A DNA stretch of 64,000 nt from Bedellia somnulentella (GCA_963576735.1 OY755171.1:15810001-15874000), one strand, 5' to 3'. Positions 22,460 through 33,355 are shown, counted from the stretch's first letter. Numbers and translations are program-made. Notes: a model not told the origin generated them from the letters alone.

Positions 22460-23940
22460 AAAGCTAAATTTGCAGATACATTAGTACTTGTACTAATAAC
22501 TGCATCCAAGTCAGTTGAAATTGTTATGTTATTCAAATTAATAACATTATTGTATACTATATTACTAGCTAGTAACATAGCTAGACGTTTTTTAGAATAA
22601 TCAGGTACTTTCAAGGTACTCTTAGTCATTAATGATTTCTTAATATAATTATTTATATTAAAATTAACAATTTTTTGCCTATATCCCAAAGTCAAATTAT
22701 ATAGTAACATATTTAATTTATATATCCTAGTGTTAACCTTATAGTTAAGATGCTTGGAATATAGGAAGTCACTTATAATTATTTTTCTAACATTTAAATT
22801 AACTAACCTCTCAAATGATTTCTTTAAGTCACTTGGATTCACCTTATTACTTGAACCTATTAAAATAACGAAAGTAGTATTCGAGTCATATTGTTCTTTT
22901 AAAATAGAATTTATTATTTGAGAGTAACTTGCTCCGGGCATACAAGTATTTAAGATACATTGGTCTAATTCTTTGTTTAAATGATGGCCAATGTTAACAC
23001 CAAGAGAATCGGAGAAGACTAAAGTCCTCTGAGTCGACACACTTCTATTGTAGGCAAAAGTGGGCTTAACCATATTATTTCTATTTTCAGGAGATACATC
23101 ATTTATGACAGTACTTACACTGTCACACTTATTGCAAAAACCAGATAGTGTTTCTACTGTTTTTATATTTTCTTTACTTAACTCTATAATTTCTTCTAAT
23201 CCTTCTATGTAGCTTTGCATCTCTAAGTGACTATTATGATACTTTAATGTTATATCTTGAAGAGATTTTTCTAATTCTATAATCCTATTACTATCATGGC
23301 TAATTTTAACTTTATTATTGTCTAGGGAAAGTTCATAATCACTACATAGTTGTTCTAACCTATTTAACTTTAACTTCATCTCATGATGTTGACTACACCT
23401 TAGTTTATTAAGTTTTTTAACATGATTCCTTACAATTCTTTTAAGTTTAAGGTACTTTTTTAACTTTTTTGAACCTTTTATGTTCACAATAGGTAGGGGT
23501 TTTTCTTCCTTTACCGGAGTAGTTAAGTCTATAGTTGGCATATGAATAATACTATCATACATGTACTGTAGCATAATTGAGTTCTCCTCAGATTTGTTAC
23601 TCCTTAATGTATGAAGTTCTGATTCAGCTCCTGCTAGTTGTGTTTTTAACAATTGTATCTCTTTAAGTGCTGCTTCATGAAAATCATAGCTATCTTGGTG
23701 CAAACTAACATCTCTTTGCAGGGCCATCCTTTGGGCTATGCTATCTTGTAGCTCTGCATCCATATCAACAAGTTGTTTCCTTAAACAAGAATTGGTTTTA
23801 ATAATATTGTTAATTTCTTGCTCACTATCCTCACGTTCTTCTAACAATTTTATGGTATTTTCTTTTGATTTTTTTAATTCTAAAAGGGCTGAATTTAACT
23901 TCTTTTCTAAATTACTAATAGTTTCACTGCGAGTAGGCAT
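22453..23940 (-). CDS. LINE-E ORF1: coiled coil plus SGNH-hydrolase-like domain
   Basis: 495 codons from an ATG at 23938-23940. Residues 1-115 and about 195-260 have the charged heptad pattern of coiled coils. Residues 150-185 are very basic (KKLKKYLKLKRIVRNHVKKL). After a C-x2-C pair (269-272) comes a domain with VFSDSLG (308-314), MPGAS (334-338) and ILIGSSNKVN (359-368). These resemble blocks I, II and III of SGNH/GDSL hydrolases. CR1-type ORF1 proteins are known to carry an esterase-like domain of this kind. Here the Ser block reads SDS rather than GDS and the Gly-x-Asn block is present, so the fold is plausible but activity is unproven. It is intact and uninterrupted. Confidence 0.8.
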   Translation of the reverse strand: MPTRSETISNLEKKLNSALLELKKSKENTIKLLEEREDSEQEINNIIKTNSCLRKQLVDMDAELQDSIAQRMALQRDVSLHQDSYDFHEAALKEIQLLKTQLAGAESELHTLRSNKSEENSIMLQYMYDSIIHMPTIDLTTPVKEEKPLPIVNIKGSKKLKKYLKLKRIVRNHVKKLNKLRCSQHHEMKLKLNRLEQLCSDYELSLDNNKVKISHDSNRIIELEKSLQDITLKYHNSHLEMQSYIEGLEEIIELSKENIKTVETLSGFCNKCDSVSTVINDVSPENRNNMVKPTFAYNRSVSTQRTLVFSDSLGVNIGHHLNKELDQCILNTCMPGASYSQIINSILKEQYDSNTTFVILIGSSNKVNPSDLKKSFERLVNLNVRKIIISDFLYSKHLNYKVNTRIYKLNMLLYNLTLGYRQKIVNFNINNYIKKSLMTKSTLKVPDYSKKRLAMLLASNIVYNNVINLNNITISTDLDAVISTSTNVSANLALN

Positions 23941-23990
23941 TTTAACTATTTCTAAGCTAATGGTACTTGATATTGTGTAACTAGGTTTTA

Positions 23991-24587
23991 TTTACTAGAT
24001 AACTTATTGACTAATTTAAGGTTATATTTTATGATAAGAGTATATCTAGGAAAATATAAGAAGATAAGAAGAAATATAACTATTAATGCAGTACTTAGTT
24101 ATACTGAGGTATTGTTTTAATGTTATAAATGTGTAAAATAGAGAAAAATACTGGCCTGAAAAAACCGTTGAAACAAAATACTTTAATTTACTCTCGAAAT
24201 ATTTGTAAAACTCAATATTCCTTTTATAGTATATCTTATCCTTAATAAACGGAGTTCCTTTCAGTGTGAATTCTTTCAAAAACTATCTTAAATACAATTA
24301 AATAATTTAAAAATTTAATTTTCGACACAAACACTTGTCGATGCCACAGAGTAGTCTAGTAGCGTTGGAACTTAAGAGAAATTTGAAATCATCGTCCATT
24401 TTGGACTAATATCCCAACCGAGTATATAGCGTGACGTGAATCCAAATGAGTTTGTAAGACGTTTTAGTACTGAATTTGTTATAAGTCGAAAGACGTCAGA
24501 GCTTAAACGTGCCAATTCTTTTAGTTTCTCAACAACCATTAATGTAACACGAGAAAAAATGTGTTTAAGCATGACAAATTAACAATA
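23991..24587. other. AT-rich DNA, possible LINE-E 5' leader at its start
   Basis: No coding frame is convincing. The LINE-E 5' end could extend somewhat into this stretch. Confidence 0.3.
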
Positions 24588-24865
24588 GTAATCTACAAAT
24601 TAGGTGTGTAGTGTCAGCTTAGAATAGCACTACCCCATTTCTTCCGGTGGGTGTACGTAAAAGGCGACTAACGGTATTGGGGCTTTTAAGGGATTTTTGG
24701 GCGATGCGGTTGGAGACCCATTACCAACCACCTCTATTTTTACCATCTTTTCCCCACTCACATTTCCAAAAGCGGCTGAGGAATTTCTAATTCCTTAGCT
24801 CTGGCTACCCCTTCTTGGGATTTATAGCCGTGAGTATATGTATGTATATATGTAATCTACAAATT
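24588..24865 (+). mobile_element. SINE-A, full length, 14-bp target duplication
   Basis: GTAATCTACAAATT at 24588-24601 and 24852-24865 brackets a complete SINE-A with its hairpin end and TATG tail. Confidence 0.9.
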
Positions 24866-25530
24866 TATTTCAAGATGTATGTCATGCTGCATCAAAATCA
24901 TCAACGCGTTCAAATGTAGCAATAAGCCAATAAAAAAGGTATATAAACGACAAACAAAGTAACTGAAATTGCCAAACAATGAAATATATCACGCGAATCG
25001 ATACGGGACGTTCGTATGAATTTCCAATCGTTTTAGAGCTTTGTTACCACGACAAATGCGTATTGTACGTTCGTACTCGAATTACGAGATGAATTGACAA
25101 AATTAACATCGGTTGCGCAATAAACGTAACTTATATGAATGTCACAATAAAAAAGATGTATTGCATCGTATGTTACCAGGTAAGTGTCTGCGTTCTGCTC
25201 GCTACGAGTACCTGCATGGCTGTTTAGCTGATTTTGTAATTCGGCCGAATATTCTTGCGGCAGACTTAAGCGGCTATTATATGACAAGATACAAAAGAGT
25301 ACGGTAACACGGTACCGTAACGACTGTAATAAGCTATTCAGAATTACTTAGCTCATCACCTTACCTGTTCACTTGCTACAGTAGTCTTTGTACCGTGTTG
25401 TTTTTATTGATCACATTAAAATGTGAAATTACAGTTCCAGTGGTGACTGACCTATTATTTAACGTCGGGAACGTCTTTTCACTCAAAAGCAAATCATGAC
25501 TTTGATTAACTAACAGCAAACTAGATAATT
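24866..25530. other. no gene seen
   Basis: Slightly richer in GC around 25100-25310, where short frames occur on both strands. CAGGTAAGT at 25178-25186 resembles a splice donor, but there is no supporting exon. Confidence 0.3.
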
Positions 25531-25580
25531 AGAATGTTTTGGTAATGAAAACCTCATATGGGGTTATTACTAATCATTTA
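25531..25580 (-). repeat. fragment of the composite foldback element arm
   Basis: TGAAAACCTCATATGGGG and TTATTACTAAT match the arms at 27061-27137 and 54360-54439. Confidence 0.6.
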
Positions 25581-25619
25581 GGAAAAAAAACGACCCTAGC
25601 AGGACTCCAACCGTAGCGT

Positions 25620-25690
25620 TGTTACTTCCATCAATCTTTTCATACACGCTCTTTTATTCTTCATACTTCGGACGCCTTTTCGAGAATCAC
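25620..25690 (-). mobile_element. LINE-3 coding fragment
   Basis: It matches 4405-4460 (CATCAATC, TTTCATACA, GCTCTTTTATTCTTCATAC) and reads, on the minus strand, the KNKRACMKRL region of the LINE-3 RT tail. Confidence 0.65.
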
Positions 25691-26035
25691 TTAACTACTA
25701 CATAAATACATTTATCTCATTTTTTTTAATTAAGCCTCAACACAAGAAATAAATAAAGCGTTTCACCAAATTTTATTGCAAATTTATAACGAGAACTAAA
25801 ATGGTTTAAATGGTAATTGTACAAACAAGGATTGGTTTGGCATTGACTGCATTTATCGGATTTTCATACACTTCACTCAGTTATCGGTCTACCTTTCGAG
25901 AGATCAGCTTACATTGAGTTGTTAGTACTTCGCCGCCCCGCTGCGCTCCCAGTCTTTAGAGTTCAATGCGCTCTGCCAAACGTAAGTTTAACTACTCTTG
26001 GCATGTAGCTTCTTCATTTACCCAGATTTTTTCCA
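25691..26035. other. no gene seen
   Basis: Unmatched DNA. There is a GC-rich patch at 25930-25960 (GCCGCCCCGCTGCGC) without a frame. Confidence 0.3.
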
Positions 26036-26272
26036 TACATATACTCACGGCTATAAATCCCAAAAAGGGGTAGCCAGAGAATAAGAGCTAGATACTCTTC
26101 AGGCACATTTGGAAGTTGATAAAGGACAAAATGGTAGAAATAAAGTATCATTGGTGATGGGTCTCCAACCGCATCCCCCAAAGATCACTTAAAAAAGCCC
26201 CATACCCTTAGTCGCCTCTTACGACACCCGTGGGTAGAAAGTGGTAGTGACATTCTAAGCCGCACTACACGA
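26036..26272 (-). mobile_element. SINE-A2 subfamily copy
   Basis: Full-length minus-strand copy with the A2 variants (TATCATTGGTGATGGGTC, GGGTAGAAAG, a longer gap before the hairpin end) that are also seen at 53051-53298 and 58175-58425. Confidence 0.8.
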
Positions 26273-26784
26273 CTTTTATTTCATTATGTAACCAGAATTT
26301 CATTATGTATTTGACATGGTTTTGACATTTTCGATTAAACTTTCCAAACCCGGGAGCTATAAATCATTGAACCGGTCATCAAAAAGAAGTTACTCGAAAA
26401 AACACAAAGAGTCAATATCCAATCTCATACATATGTGTGTCAGTTGGAAGCCGTAGCCCTATCGATTTTATCTCAAAGGTGATCGGTTTGTTCCCAATCA
26501 TTCTATTAGAAAAATCAACCTTAGATCATAAAGTTTTGAGGTTACTTCAGGAATGTCTAAGTGCATTTTAGCAGAACTCTATTATATGCCGAAAGTACCT
26601 CAAAAGTTTATTTAGGCAATTGATTATTGACTACAACATATTACCACGCAAATTCATGAATACATTTAATTTTTTGTTGAAGTCATGTTTTATAGGCATA
26701 AAAATGTATTCCTTGAAAAAGATAGACATCAGCCACTTATGGAAATTGAGAGGAGAAAAGATAGTATAATTAAAATAAAAAAAA

Positions 26785-27234
26785 AGTTCATAAATAAAAG
26801 ATGTTATTAAAGGAAAGAAAAATTTCGACACTGGCGGGGTTCGAACCCGCGACCTTCGGGTATACGCCCCCGTCGCTCTGCCAACTGAGCTACAGTGTCA
26901 GTTGGCATCCAGCGCGAAATTTCTCTATCCTTTGTTTCTTTTTTACACGTTCAAGTAGTGTTTGCGTTTCCTACCTCCGAATTTGAACTAATTCGGACGG
27001 CCACTTGTCTACCTTTTCAGATAGAATGCAAATGTTGGAACGCCTAACTATCACATAATTTAATGTTTTTTGACATGAATTCCTCATGTGGGGATTATTA
27101 CTCATAAATAAAAGATGTTATTAAAGGAAAGAAAAATAGAACCCCGCCAGTGTCGAAATTTTTCTTTCCTTTAATAACATCTTTTATTTATGAGTAATAA
27201 TCCCCACATGAGGAATTTATGTCAAAAAACATTA
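26785..27234 (-). mobile_element. composite foldback element with tRNA-like parts, copy 1
   Basis: On the minus strand the order is: arm (27234-27158), a short loop holding the end of a tRNA-like T-arm, the complementary arm (27137-27061), a body (27060-26900), a complete tRNA-like unit (26899-26826), then the start of another arm (26825-26785). The two arms are 77 bases with about one mismatch and could form a long hairpin. The same order of parts recurs at 54360-54838, so this is a defined element, not a chance inversion. Confidence 0.75.
26826..26899 (-). other. tRNA-like unit (SINE promoter, probably not a tRNA gene)
   Basis: Seventy-three bases plus one fold as a cloverleaf: the 7-bp acceptor GACACTG/CAGTGTC pairs perfectly, the D-arm is GCTC/GAGC and the T-arm GCGGG/CCCGC surrounds TTCGAAC. 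The A box is TAGCTCAGTTGG and the B box GGTTCGAACCC. A T-run terminator follows (GAAATTTTTC). The anticodon stem has only four pairs around an eight-base loop GGCGTATA without U33, so decoding is unlikely. Related units with the same fault lie at 54440-54497 and 54741-54812. Confidence 0.7.
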
Positions 27235-27378
27235 AAAAAAAAAAGTTGGTTTATGAGTTTTTAACAACACCCTCCAAAAGTCACTCAAAAAGAGGCTGAA
27301 GAGTGCAATCACAATCTTAAAAATTGGATGAATCGTCAAGATATAAATACAATGAAACTATTTTACGATACTCAATAA

Positions 27379-27552
27379 GATGTGTAGTGTCGGTTCGAAA
27401 TAGCATTAAATCATATCTTCCCGTAAGTGTTGTAAGTAAAAGACGGCTTAAGGTTTGGGGCTTTTTAAAGGAGAAACCCCACATGACTGTGTTGTACTTA
27501 GGCTTGTGAAAATGTATTCGCACAAAGGGGCTAAAGTTCGGACCCGGTCTCA
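27379..27552 (+). mobile_element. SINE-A 5' fragment joined to a SINE-B fragment
   Basis: 27379-27471 matches the first third of SINE-A. 27472-27552 matches the SINE-B body (ACCCCACATGACTG, GTTGTACTTAG). Both are truncated. Confidence 0.6.
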
Positions 27553-28597
27553 CTCTGCATAATTTCATGGCGCGTTTGCCATCTTTATCACCCAATCAAG
27601 CGTATGTAGATATGCAAAGATGTTTTACTTTCAAATAATACTATCTTCAGTCGATTTTTAGAAGCAATGTCCAGCTGTTTTGGACTAAATCAAAACCTAT
27701 GAAAAGATCAAATAATAAATGAGATTTCTGCATTGTCTGTTTTTTTTTTAATAAACTTAAATACTGTGGAGGATTGGTAAAATATTTCTAAAAGAATCAC
27801 ACAGTTTTTAATAAAAACCGTAATACAAAAATATTTACAAATATTCAGTAAACTTACATACGTCAAATGTGGAATAAATACAAAGTACAGCAAGAATTTT
27901 TCTTCAAAGAAGAACCATTGAAAAGCTAAACGATTTATTTGAAAGAAAATTCACCTCAAAGGAATCGTTCGGAAAAGACCAAAAACGTACACATATATAA
28001 TGGATAGTCACAATAAATCCCCGATGGGATAGGCTTTAGAAATGTATGTCCGTAGTCACTGATTCCCGTGAGAGTGACAGGCGTCCCTCCCCGACCGCAT
28101 GCAGTTCTGCTTTTAAAATCCGCTACGTACCGAGCACGAGCAATTTAATTTTCGCACGTTTTTTGGTGAAAGCTTTTAAGTTTTATAAAGCGAGCATTAT
28201 GGTATTTTGGCTGTGAAATTTCAACGTTGCATTTGTGGTCGGACAGGTATGAAACGCTTCCGTTCCGAACTGTCATACAGCTAAAACAAAGTGCATGGAC
28301 GTGAATACGTTGAATCCATTACTTAGTTTTATTTATTTTTCACTTTCAGGATCTAGGGTGTATTGATAGATTTATGTTTGGGTTTAATTATTTTTAGTCG
28401 TTAAATTGACTAATTTATTTTTATGAAATAAGTACCTAAATCCCGAGGAGGTAAGCAGAGATTATCACCTCACCTAATTTGTGTATAAAATATGTCTATT
28501 TGTTATTATATGTGATTTGAACTTAATCTATCTTTAATTTAAAGCTATAAAAAAAAATCTAGATGCTGTTTTGAATCTTAAATAATTCACGATTGAT
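27553..28597. other. no gene seen
   Basis: AT-rich except for a GC-richer patch at 28080-28180. No frame or transposon end was recognised. Confidence 0.35.
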
Positions 28598-28694
28598 CAC
28601 GCCATATATGCCCCAATGGGTTGGCAGGGGTACTAATACTTCTGAATATCACGTGACATTGTCACCTGATATTCAGAGTGCTTGGACAGTGTAC
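28598..28694 (-). mobile_element. SINE-B 3' fragment
   Basis: Reverse complement of the SINE-B end (TTGGCAGGGGTACTAATAC, CTTCTGAATATCACGTGACA). Confidence 0.75.
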
Positions 28695-28697
28695 TAT

Positions 28698-28948
28698 ACA
28701 TACATACATACATATACTCACGGCTATAAATCCCTAGAAGGGGTAGCCAGAGCTAACGAATCAGAAATTTCTCAGCCACTTTTGGAAGTTGCGTGGGGAA
28801 AAGATGGTAAAATAAAGGTTGTTGGTGATGGGTCTCCAATCGCATCGCCCAAAAATCCCTTAAAAAGCCCCAATACCGTTAGTCGCCTCTTACGTACACC
28901 CACCGGAAGAAAAGGGGTAGTGCTATTCTAAGCCGACACTACACAGCA
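28698..28948 (-). mobile_element. SINE-A, full length
   Basis: A complete minus-strand copy from the CATACATACATATACTCACG tail to ACACTACACAGC at the head. Confidence 0.9.
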
Positions 28949-29919
28949 AACTAAACACACACTATACAGTAATAAGTATTGGAAAAAATTGCTGCGTAAC
29001 TATTACGGTTTATATGATAGAGTTTGGTTACTGACAGATAAACTAATAGACAACGTTATAATTTTTGGTAGATAGGAATCCCTAGAAAACTGCCAAGAGC
29101 ATGTAGGGCCATACACGACAGTACAAGTACAAACAACAGAAACGAATAAAAAAATGACAGGTTTTCTTTTTTCCATCAGCTTATATACTTGCATGGTTCG
29201 GCAATAATGATACTTTAAAATACCATAGTATTTTGACAATATGAGTAATAGCCCAAACACAGAAGAAGATTGAGAGTCGATATAAGATATACAGTGTTCT
29301 TAAGGGCCAGTGCTGCACCTAGAAGGATATCGAAATCATGAGGGATTATCGAAATCCCTCATTTCCAACTTAATGTGTTAACCCTGCTAGTCCCTTTATT
29401 TGACGATCACAAAATCGAACACAAATGTAATAATTTCAGCACAAAATAGTTACAGTTGCTCCATAGCCTCAAGAAGTTTCAACTAGTATGTCGTTACCGA
29501 TACAGAACTAGGAAACTATGATGAGAAATTATTAAACTTAGCTCCAGACATGAGCTTGCTATCAATATCAGACAGAACAACTTTGTCACTAATTATTTCT
29601 AATATGTTTCAGATTCAGTGATGTGAATGTTAATTGTTTTCAACCTCCACTTAGTTATTGGAGTCGAAGCAACTTCAGTAACCACTTTTGAACTGCTGAA
29701 GTTCAAAGTCATTTGCATCAGTTTTGTTTATATTCAATTGTATTTTGATAATCAACAAATGTGTTACTTATATTGGTTTACGGTTGATTTAATGGTACAG
29801 TATTTAGAGTAAAGTTTGTGCTCTGGTAAGAAAATCACCTGTCCCCTATTAATTGAATTTTGTTAAACCCTTTGCCACCCCTTTCTGTATATTTGACGTG
29901 ACTGTTGTGCAGGTGTGAT
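28949..29919. other. no gene seen
   Basis: AT-rich, with no frame or repeat match. Confidence 0.35.
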
Positions 29920-30483
29920 TAAACTATGATAGCTCTGTGGGGAGAACTCCCGTCTAACATGCAGAGAGACGTGGGTTAAAATCCCGTGGCAGGCCTACAC
30001 CAATGTGTCTTTTCTAAACTCATATGTGTGGTTAATTTATCAAGGTTGTTAACGTTATGCCGTGTAGTGTCGGCTTAGAATAGCACTACCGCATTTCTTC
30101 CAGTGGGTGTACGTAAGAGGCGACTAACGGTATTGGGGCTTTTAAAGGATTTTTGGGCGATGCGGTTGGGGACCCGTATTGGTGATGGCACCAACAACCT
30201 TTATATTACCATCTTTTCCCCACTAAAATTACCAAATGTGGCTGAGGAATTTTTAATTCTTTAGCTCTGGCGACCTCTTCTAGGGATCTATAGCCGTGAG
30301 TATATGTATGTATGTATGTTGTAACCCACAAAGCTCAATTGCACTTAGTCATGTGATAGTCTAATCGTACAAAATAGCGATAGACCTGCTTCTAATAAAA
30401 TGAGTTCACTATCCAAGCCAAACTTGGGTAGCATGATCAGCAGGTAACAATACGGTCACATGATGTTCCGAAGTATTACTACA
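29920..30483 (+). mobile_element. SINE-B variant split by SINE-A
   Basis: 29920-30056 has a different tRNA-like head (GTGGGGAGAACTCCCGTCTA, GTGGGTTAAAATCCCG) joined to the SINE-B body. 30322-30483 continues the body, with CATGTGATAGTCTAATCGTA and GTAACAATACGGTCACATGA. SINE-A occupies the middle. Confidence 0.75.
30057..30321 (+). mobile_element. SINE-A inserted in SINE-B
   Basis: Full length, with a small insertion after GTTGGGGACCCGT. It ends in GTATGTATGTATG. Confidence 0.85.
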
Positions 30484-30617
30484 TTATATCTACTTATATG
30501 GTGTATGTATGTATATGTACTAGGTAATGCTTGATAAATTATTTGGTTACTAAAAACACAGTTTTTTTCACAGGTCTGGTGCATTCTCAGCGTAGGAATC
30601 TTATTTTTCGACCAACT

Positions 30618-30885
30618 TCAAAAAAAGTAGGTACTAAATTAGATTTTTTGTGTTTCTTTTTGTATGTATGTTGGGCAATTACTTCATCAATGGTCAATTA
30701 ATTTGAAATTTGAGTTTTTTTCGTTCTGCTGGTTAAGCTTTCAGAGTGGTCCCATTAAATTTTCATTAGGTTTGACAGCGTGGTTATAAGAATATTACAT
30801 TATCTAAAAATGACTACCTGGATGACTATCGAATCTTGTATGAAAAATTCGGTTTCCGTCAAATAGATGTGAAGTCGGTTCCATT
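30618..30885. mobile_element. MITE with CGACCAACTTC / GAAGTCGGTT ends
   Basis: ACCAACTTCAAAAAAAGTAGG at the left and GTGAAGTCGGTTCC at the right are complementary ends. There is no coding capacity. The same kind of terminus is seen at 46999-47531 and 48438. Confidence 0.55.
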
Positions 30886-31371
30886 TCGATAAATAAAATA
30901 TTATTTTTGCATTTCAGGAATGTGTATATCATGTAACGCTCTTTAAACTACAGTAAACAAATAAAAATAAAACCTGATTCTTGAATAATTTTAAACGAAA
31001 GTCAAACCGTTTTGCTTACAAGTGTCTACAATAAAACGTTTATGATGATTCCTGGAACATTTGATACATTTACATTACAAATGCAAAAATTTCGAATTCG
31101 GATGTATTCTCAGAACCTTTTATAAGCGTATTATTTTATTTATCAGCTGTCGTTCGTTTACTCTTTAGAGTAAAAAATGGTGTAAATGTTGGACTCTATT
31201 TGCATTGCTAATTTCTTCTTTTCCTTTTTCAATCTCTTGTTGAAACACTGAAATCAAACTATTTAGGAAACTACTTACCATTCTGACTAGACTAGATAAG
31301 ATAATAAAATCTGATAAATGAATCACTCACTTAGAAAAAAGTTTATACATATGTATATGCTTACCTAAACT
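30886..31371. other. AT-rich DNA, nothing recognised
   Basis: No frame or repeat match. Confidence 0.35.
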
Positions 31372-31609
31372 TCTAATATATAGAATTTACGTGTCACAGT
31401 GTTTGTCACCAAACTCCTCCGAAACGGCTGAACCGATTTGAATGAAATTTTGCATACACATTCGCTAGGTTTGAGAATGGGTTTACAACTATTTTGGATA
31501 CTTCTAAGTGATAAGGTTTGTCCACCTCAAACATTTTGTTTTTATTACATGGAATAGAAATTCTCTAGATTAATTAATATGCCAAAACAACGTTTGCCGG
31601 GTCAGCTAA
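31372..31609 (+). mobile_element. short Helitron-like element
   Basis: It starts TCTAATATATAGAATTTACG and contains GTGTCACAGTGTTTGTCACC and CTCCGAAACGGCTGAACCGA. It ends CGTTTGCCGGGTCAGCTAA, one base off the CTAG end, and is directly followed by T. This start/end pattern is widespread in Lepidoptera. It is non-autonomous. Confidence 0.6.
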
Positions 31610-32388
31610 TCAATACATAGTATAAAACAAAGTCGCTTTCGCTGTATGTCCGTATGTATGCTTAGATCTTTAAAACTACGCAACGGATTTTGATGCGGTT
31701 TTTTTTAATAGATAGAGTGATTTTTAAGGAAGGTTTGTATGTATAATAAATGCATAATATAGTAGAGAAACACTGATAAATTAAAAGGTTTCTAATGTGA
31801 TGTCGTAAATAAGCACGTTTTTTTGCGCTTATATTGCAAACGCTGGCTGAACCCTACGAGATAGACCAAAATAATGTACTACAGTATTGTTCACCTTAAA
31901 AAGTTCAACAAAAAAGTCCGCGATGGTATATGTCTATCTCTTAGGGATAACCCAGCATAACCATTTTTATTCTTTACTAAAAAATGGTTATTTACGAAGT
32001 GATTTTAAACAATACAGCATTAATCCTTATCCAATTAAGTACCTTAAATAAATTGTGAATTTATTATAGATCAATATGCTTTTTACAGCATGTAATTTAA
32101 GTGAATATTACCGAAGATATGACAAATTTAAAATGCAGGGTCGTAGTTGTTTGCGCCGGGCGGCGCGCGCCTATAAATAGCGCGTCGATGGCCGCGCTTC
32201 GCCTTACAGCACTTTATAATTTGCAGCGATCGCACGCGTTTATCGGAGCTCTCTAGCGAGGAAAATATCAAGAATTAAACATGTTTGTATTGGCTAATGA
32301 CAAAAAAGCTGTGAACGTTGTGTATAAGGACATTCTGTAGTAGGTATATTTTGCATTGCACCCGTGCGAAGCCGGGGCGGGTCGCTAG
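31610..32388 (+). mobile_element. Helitron, non-autonomous, 779 bp
   Basis: It starts TCAATACATAGTATAAAAC after A (31609). It ends with the GC hairpin ACCCGTGCGAAGCCGGGGCG/GGT and CTAG (32385-32388) before T. Both host-junction bases (A|T) and both Helitron end signals are therefore present. There is no Rep/helicase frame. A GC-rich patch with TATAAATAG (32172-32180) lies inside. Confidence 0.75.
32172..32180 (+). promoter_or_regulatory. TATA-box-like site inside the Helitron
   Basis: TATAAATAG is embedded in an unusually GC-rich island (about 32155-32245) of an AT-rich element. Whether it drives transcription is unknown. Confidence 0.3.
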
Positions 32389-33355
32389 TACAATTATAAA
32401 ACTCAAAATGGGGTGACCTGGGCTTCAGAATAAGACATTATTCGGCCAGTTTAAGAAAAGTGAAAAAAAGGTTTTAACATCAAAGAGGGTATGAATTGGT
32501 AAGTATTAATTTAAGCCGATACTTTACAGCTTCTATAGAAAAAAGAAAAACACGTAAGTGTAAAACCAATACAGGAATTAAATCGTTGTATTTAAAAAAC
32601 AGCTCAGTGTTATTTTGCCGTAATTTATGCACGTGTTTGAACCATTAAAGTATACCAAAAAGCTAGAGCTTTAGAATTTTCAATCTGTCAGTCACTTATG
32701 GAGGTAAAAGAATTATGTAAAATCGTGTAAAATAGCGAAACCATTTTGGAAATGTTCAGTGTATAGAACTGTGTAGTTATTTGTCATGGCGACATTCTAT
32801 TCATCACAACACAGATAGAATGGACTGTGCTTTAGAAAATTGGATGTCTTAGAGCTCGGTCGGTGCACGATTTATAGATAGCTTTATCATCGAAATAAAG
32901 ATGTAAGCCAGCCATGAATCAGTTGAGGTAACATTGGAAATGCAGGAATTGATTTACGAGCAGCTTGCTACTATTTTTATAAAAGTATTATATTTATCCG
33001 TATTGAGTTAGGTTTACTTAAAAGTTTATTTTTGTGATTAAACGTACAAATTTACTTCTGTTCAACCAAACATCAATTGATTATATATAACAAGTCCTTC
33101 TTTCATCAGATAGGTACTTCCAATGGCATAAATAAAAGGCGACAAAAGGGTACAAAAAAAGAGAAAAAATATAGTAGGTACAACTATAATATAACACGGT
33201 TAGATCCACGCGTAATATGTAATTTAAAACCGGCATGTGGGAGTCTGTGTCGTGCAAGAAGGTTTCCACAATAGTATGTAATAAAACAACAAATAAATAT
33301 GATAGTTGTATTAAAGCCTCCTTTATTTTTAGTTTTTTATATAGTATTCTTATTT
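32389..33355. other. AT-rich DNA, nothing recognised
   Basis: No frame or repeat match. Confidence 0.35.

Larger units (their letters stand above)
19321..23990 (-). mobile_element. LINE-E, near-complete non-LTR retrotransposon
   Basis: A two-ORF LINE on the minus strand: ORF1 (22453-23940), then endonuclease and reverse transcriptase (19617-22459). The 3' region carries a characteristic stretch around 19330-19400 (GTTGCTTCGGAAGG, GAGAAGAAGCAACAAAG on the plus strand). Both ends are approximate, and no target duplication was located. There is no RNase H and no LTR. The ORF1/ORF2 organisation and FADD-type RT put it in the Jockey/CR1 superclade. A fragment of the same family lies at 62433-62580. 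Confidence 0.85.

Noticed and set aside
26827..26899. A real tRNA gene (it folds with perfect acceptor and T arms).
   Set aside because: The anticodon stem has four pairs around an eight-base loop without U33, related copies share the fault, and it is embedded in a repeated element.
26801..26986. A 61-codon protein across the tRNA-like unit.
   Set aside because: It overlaps the structured tRNA-like sequence and the frame is accidental.
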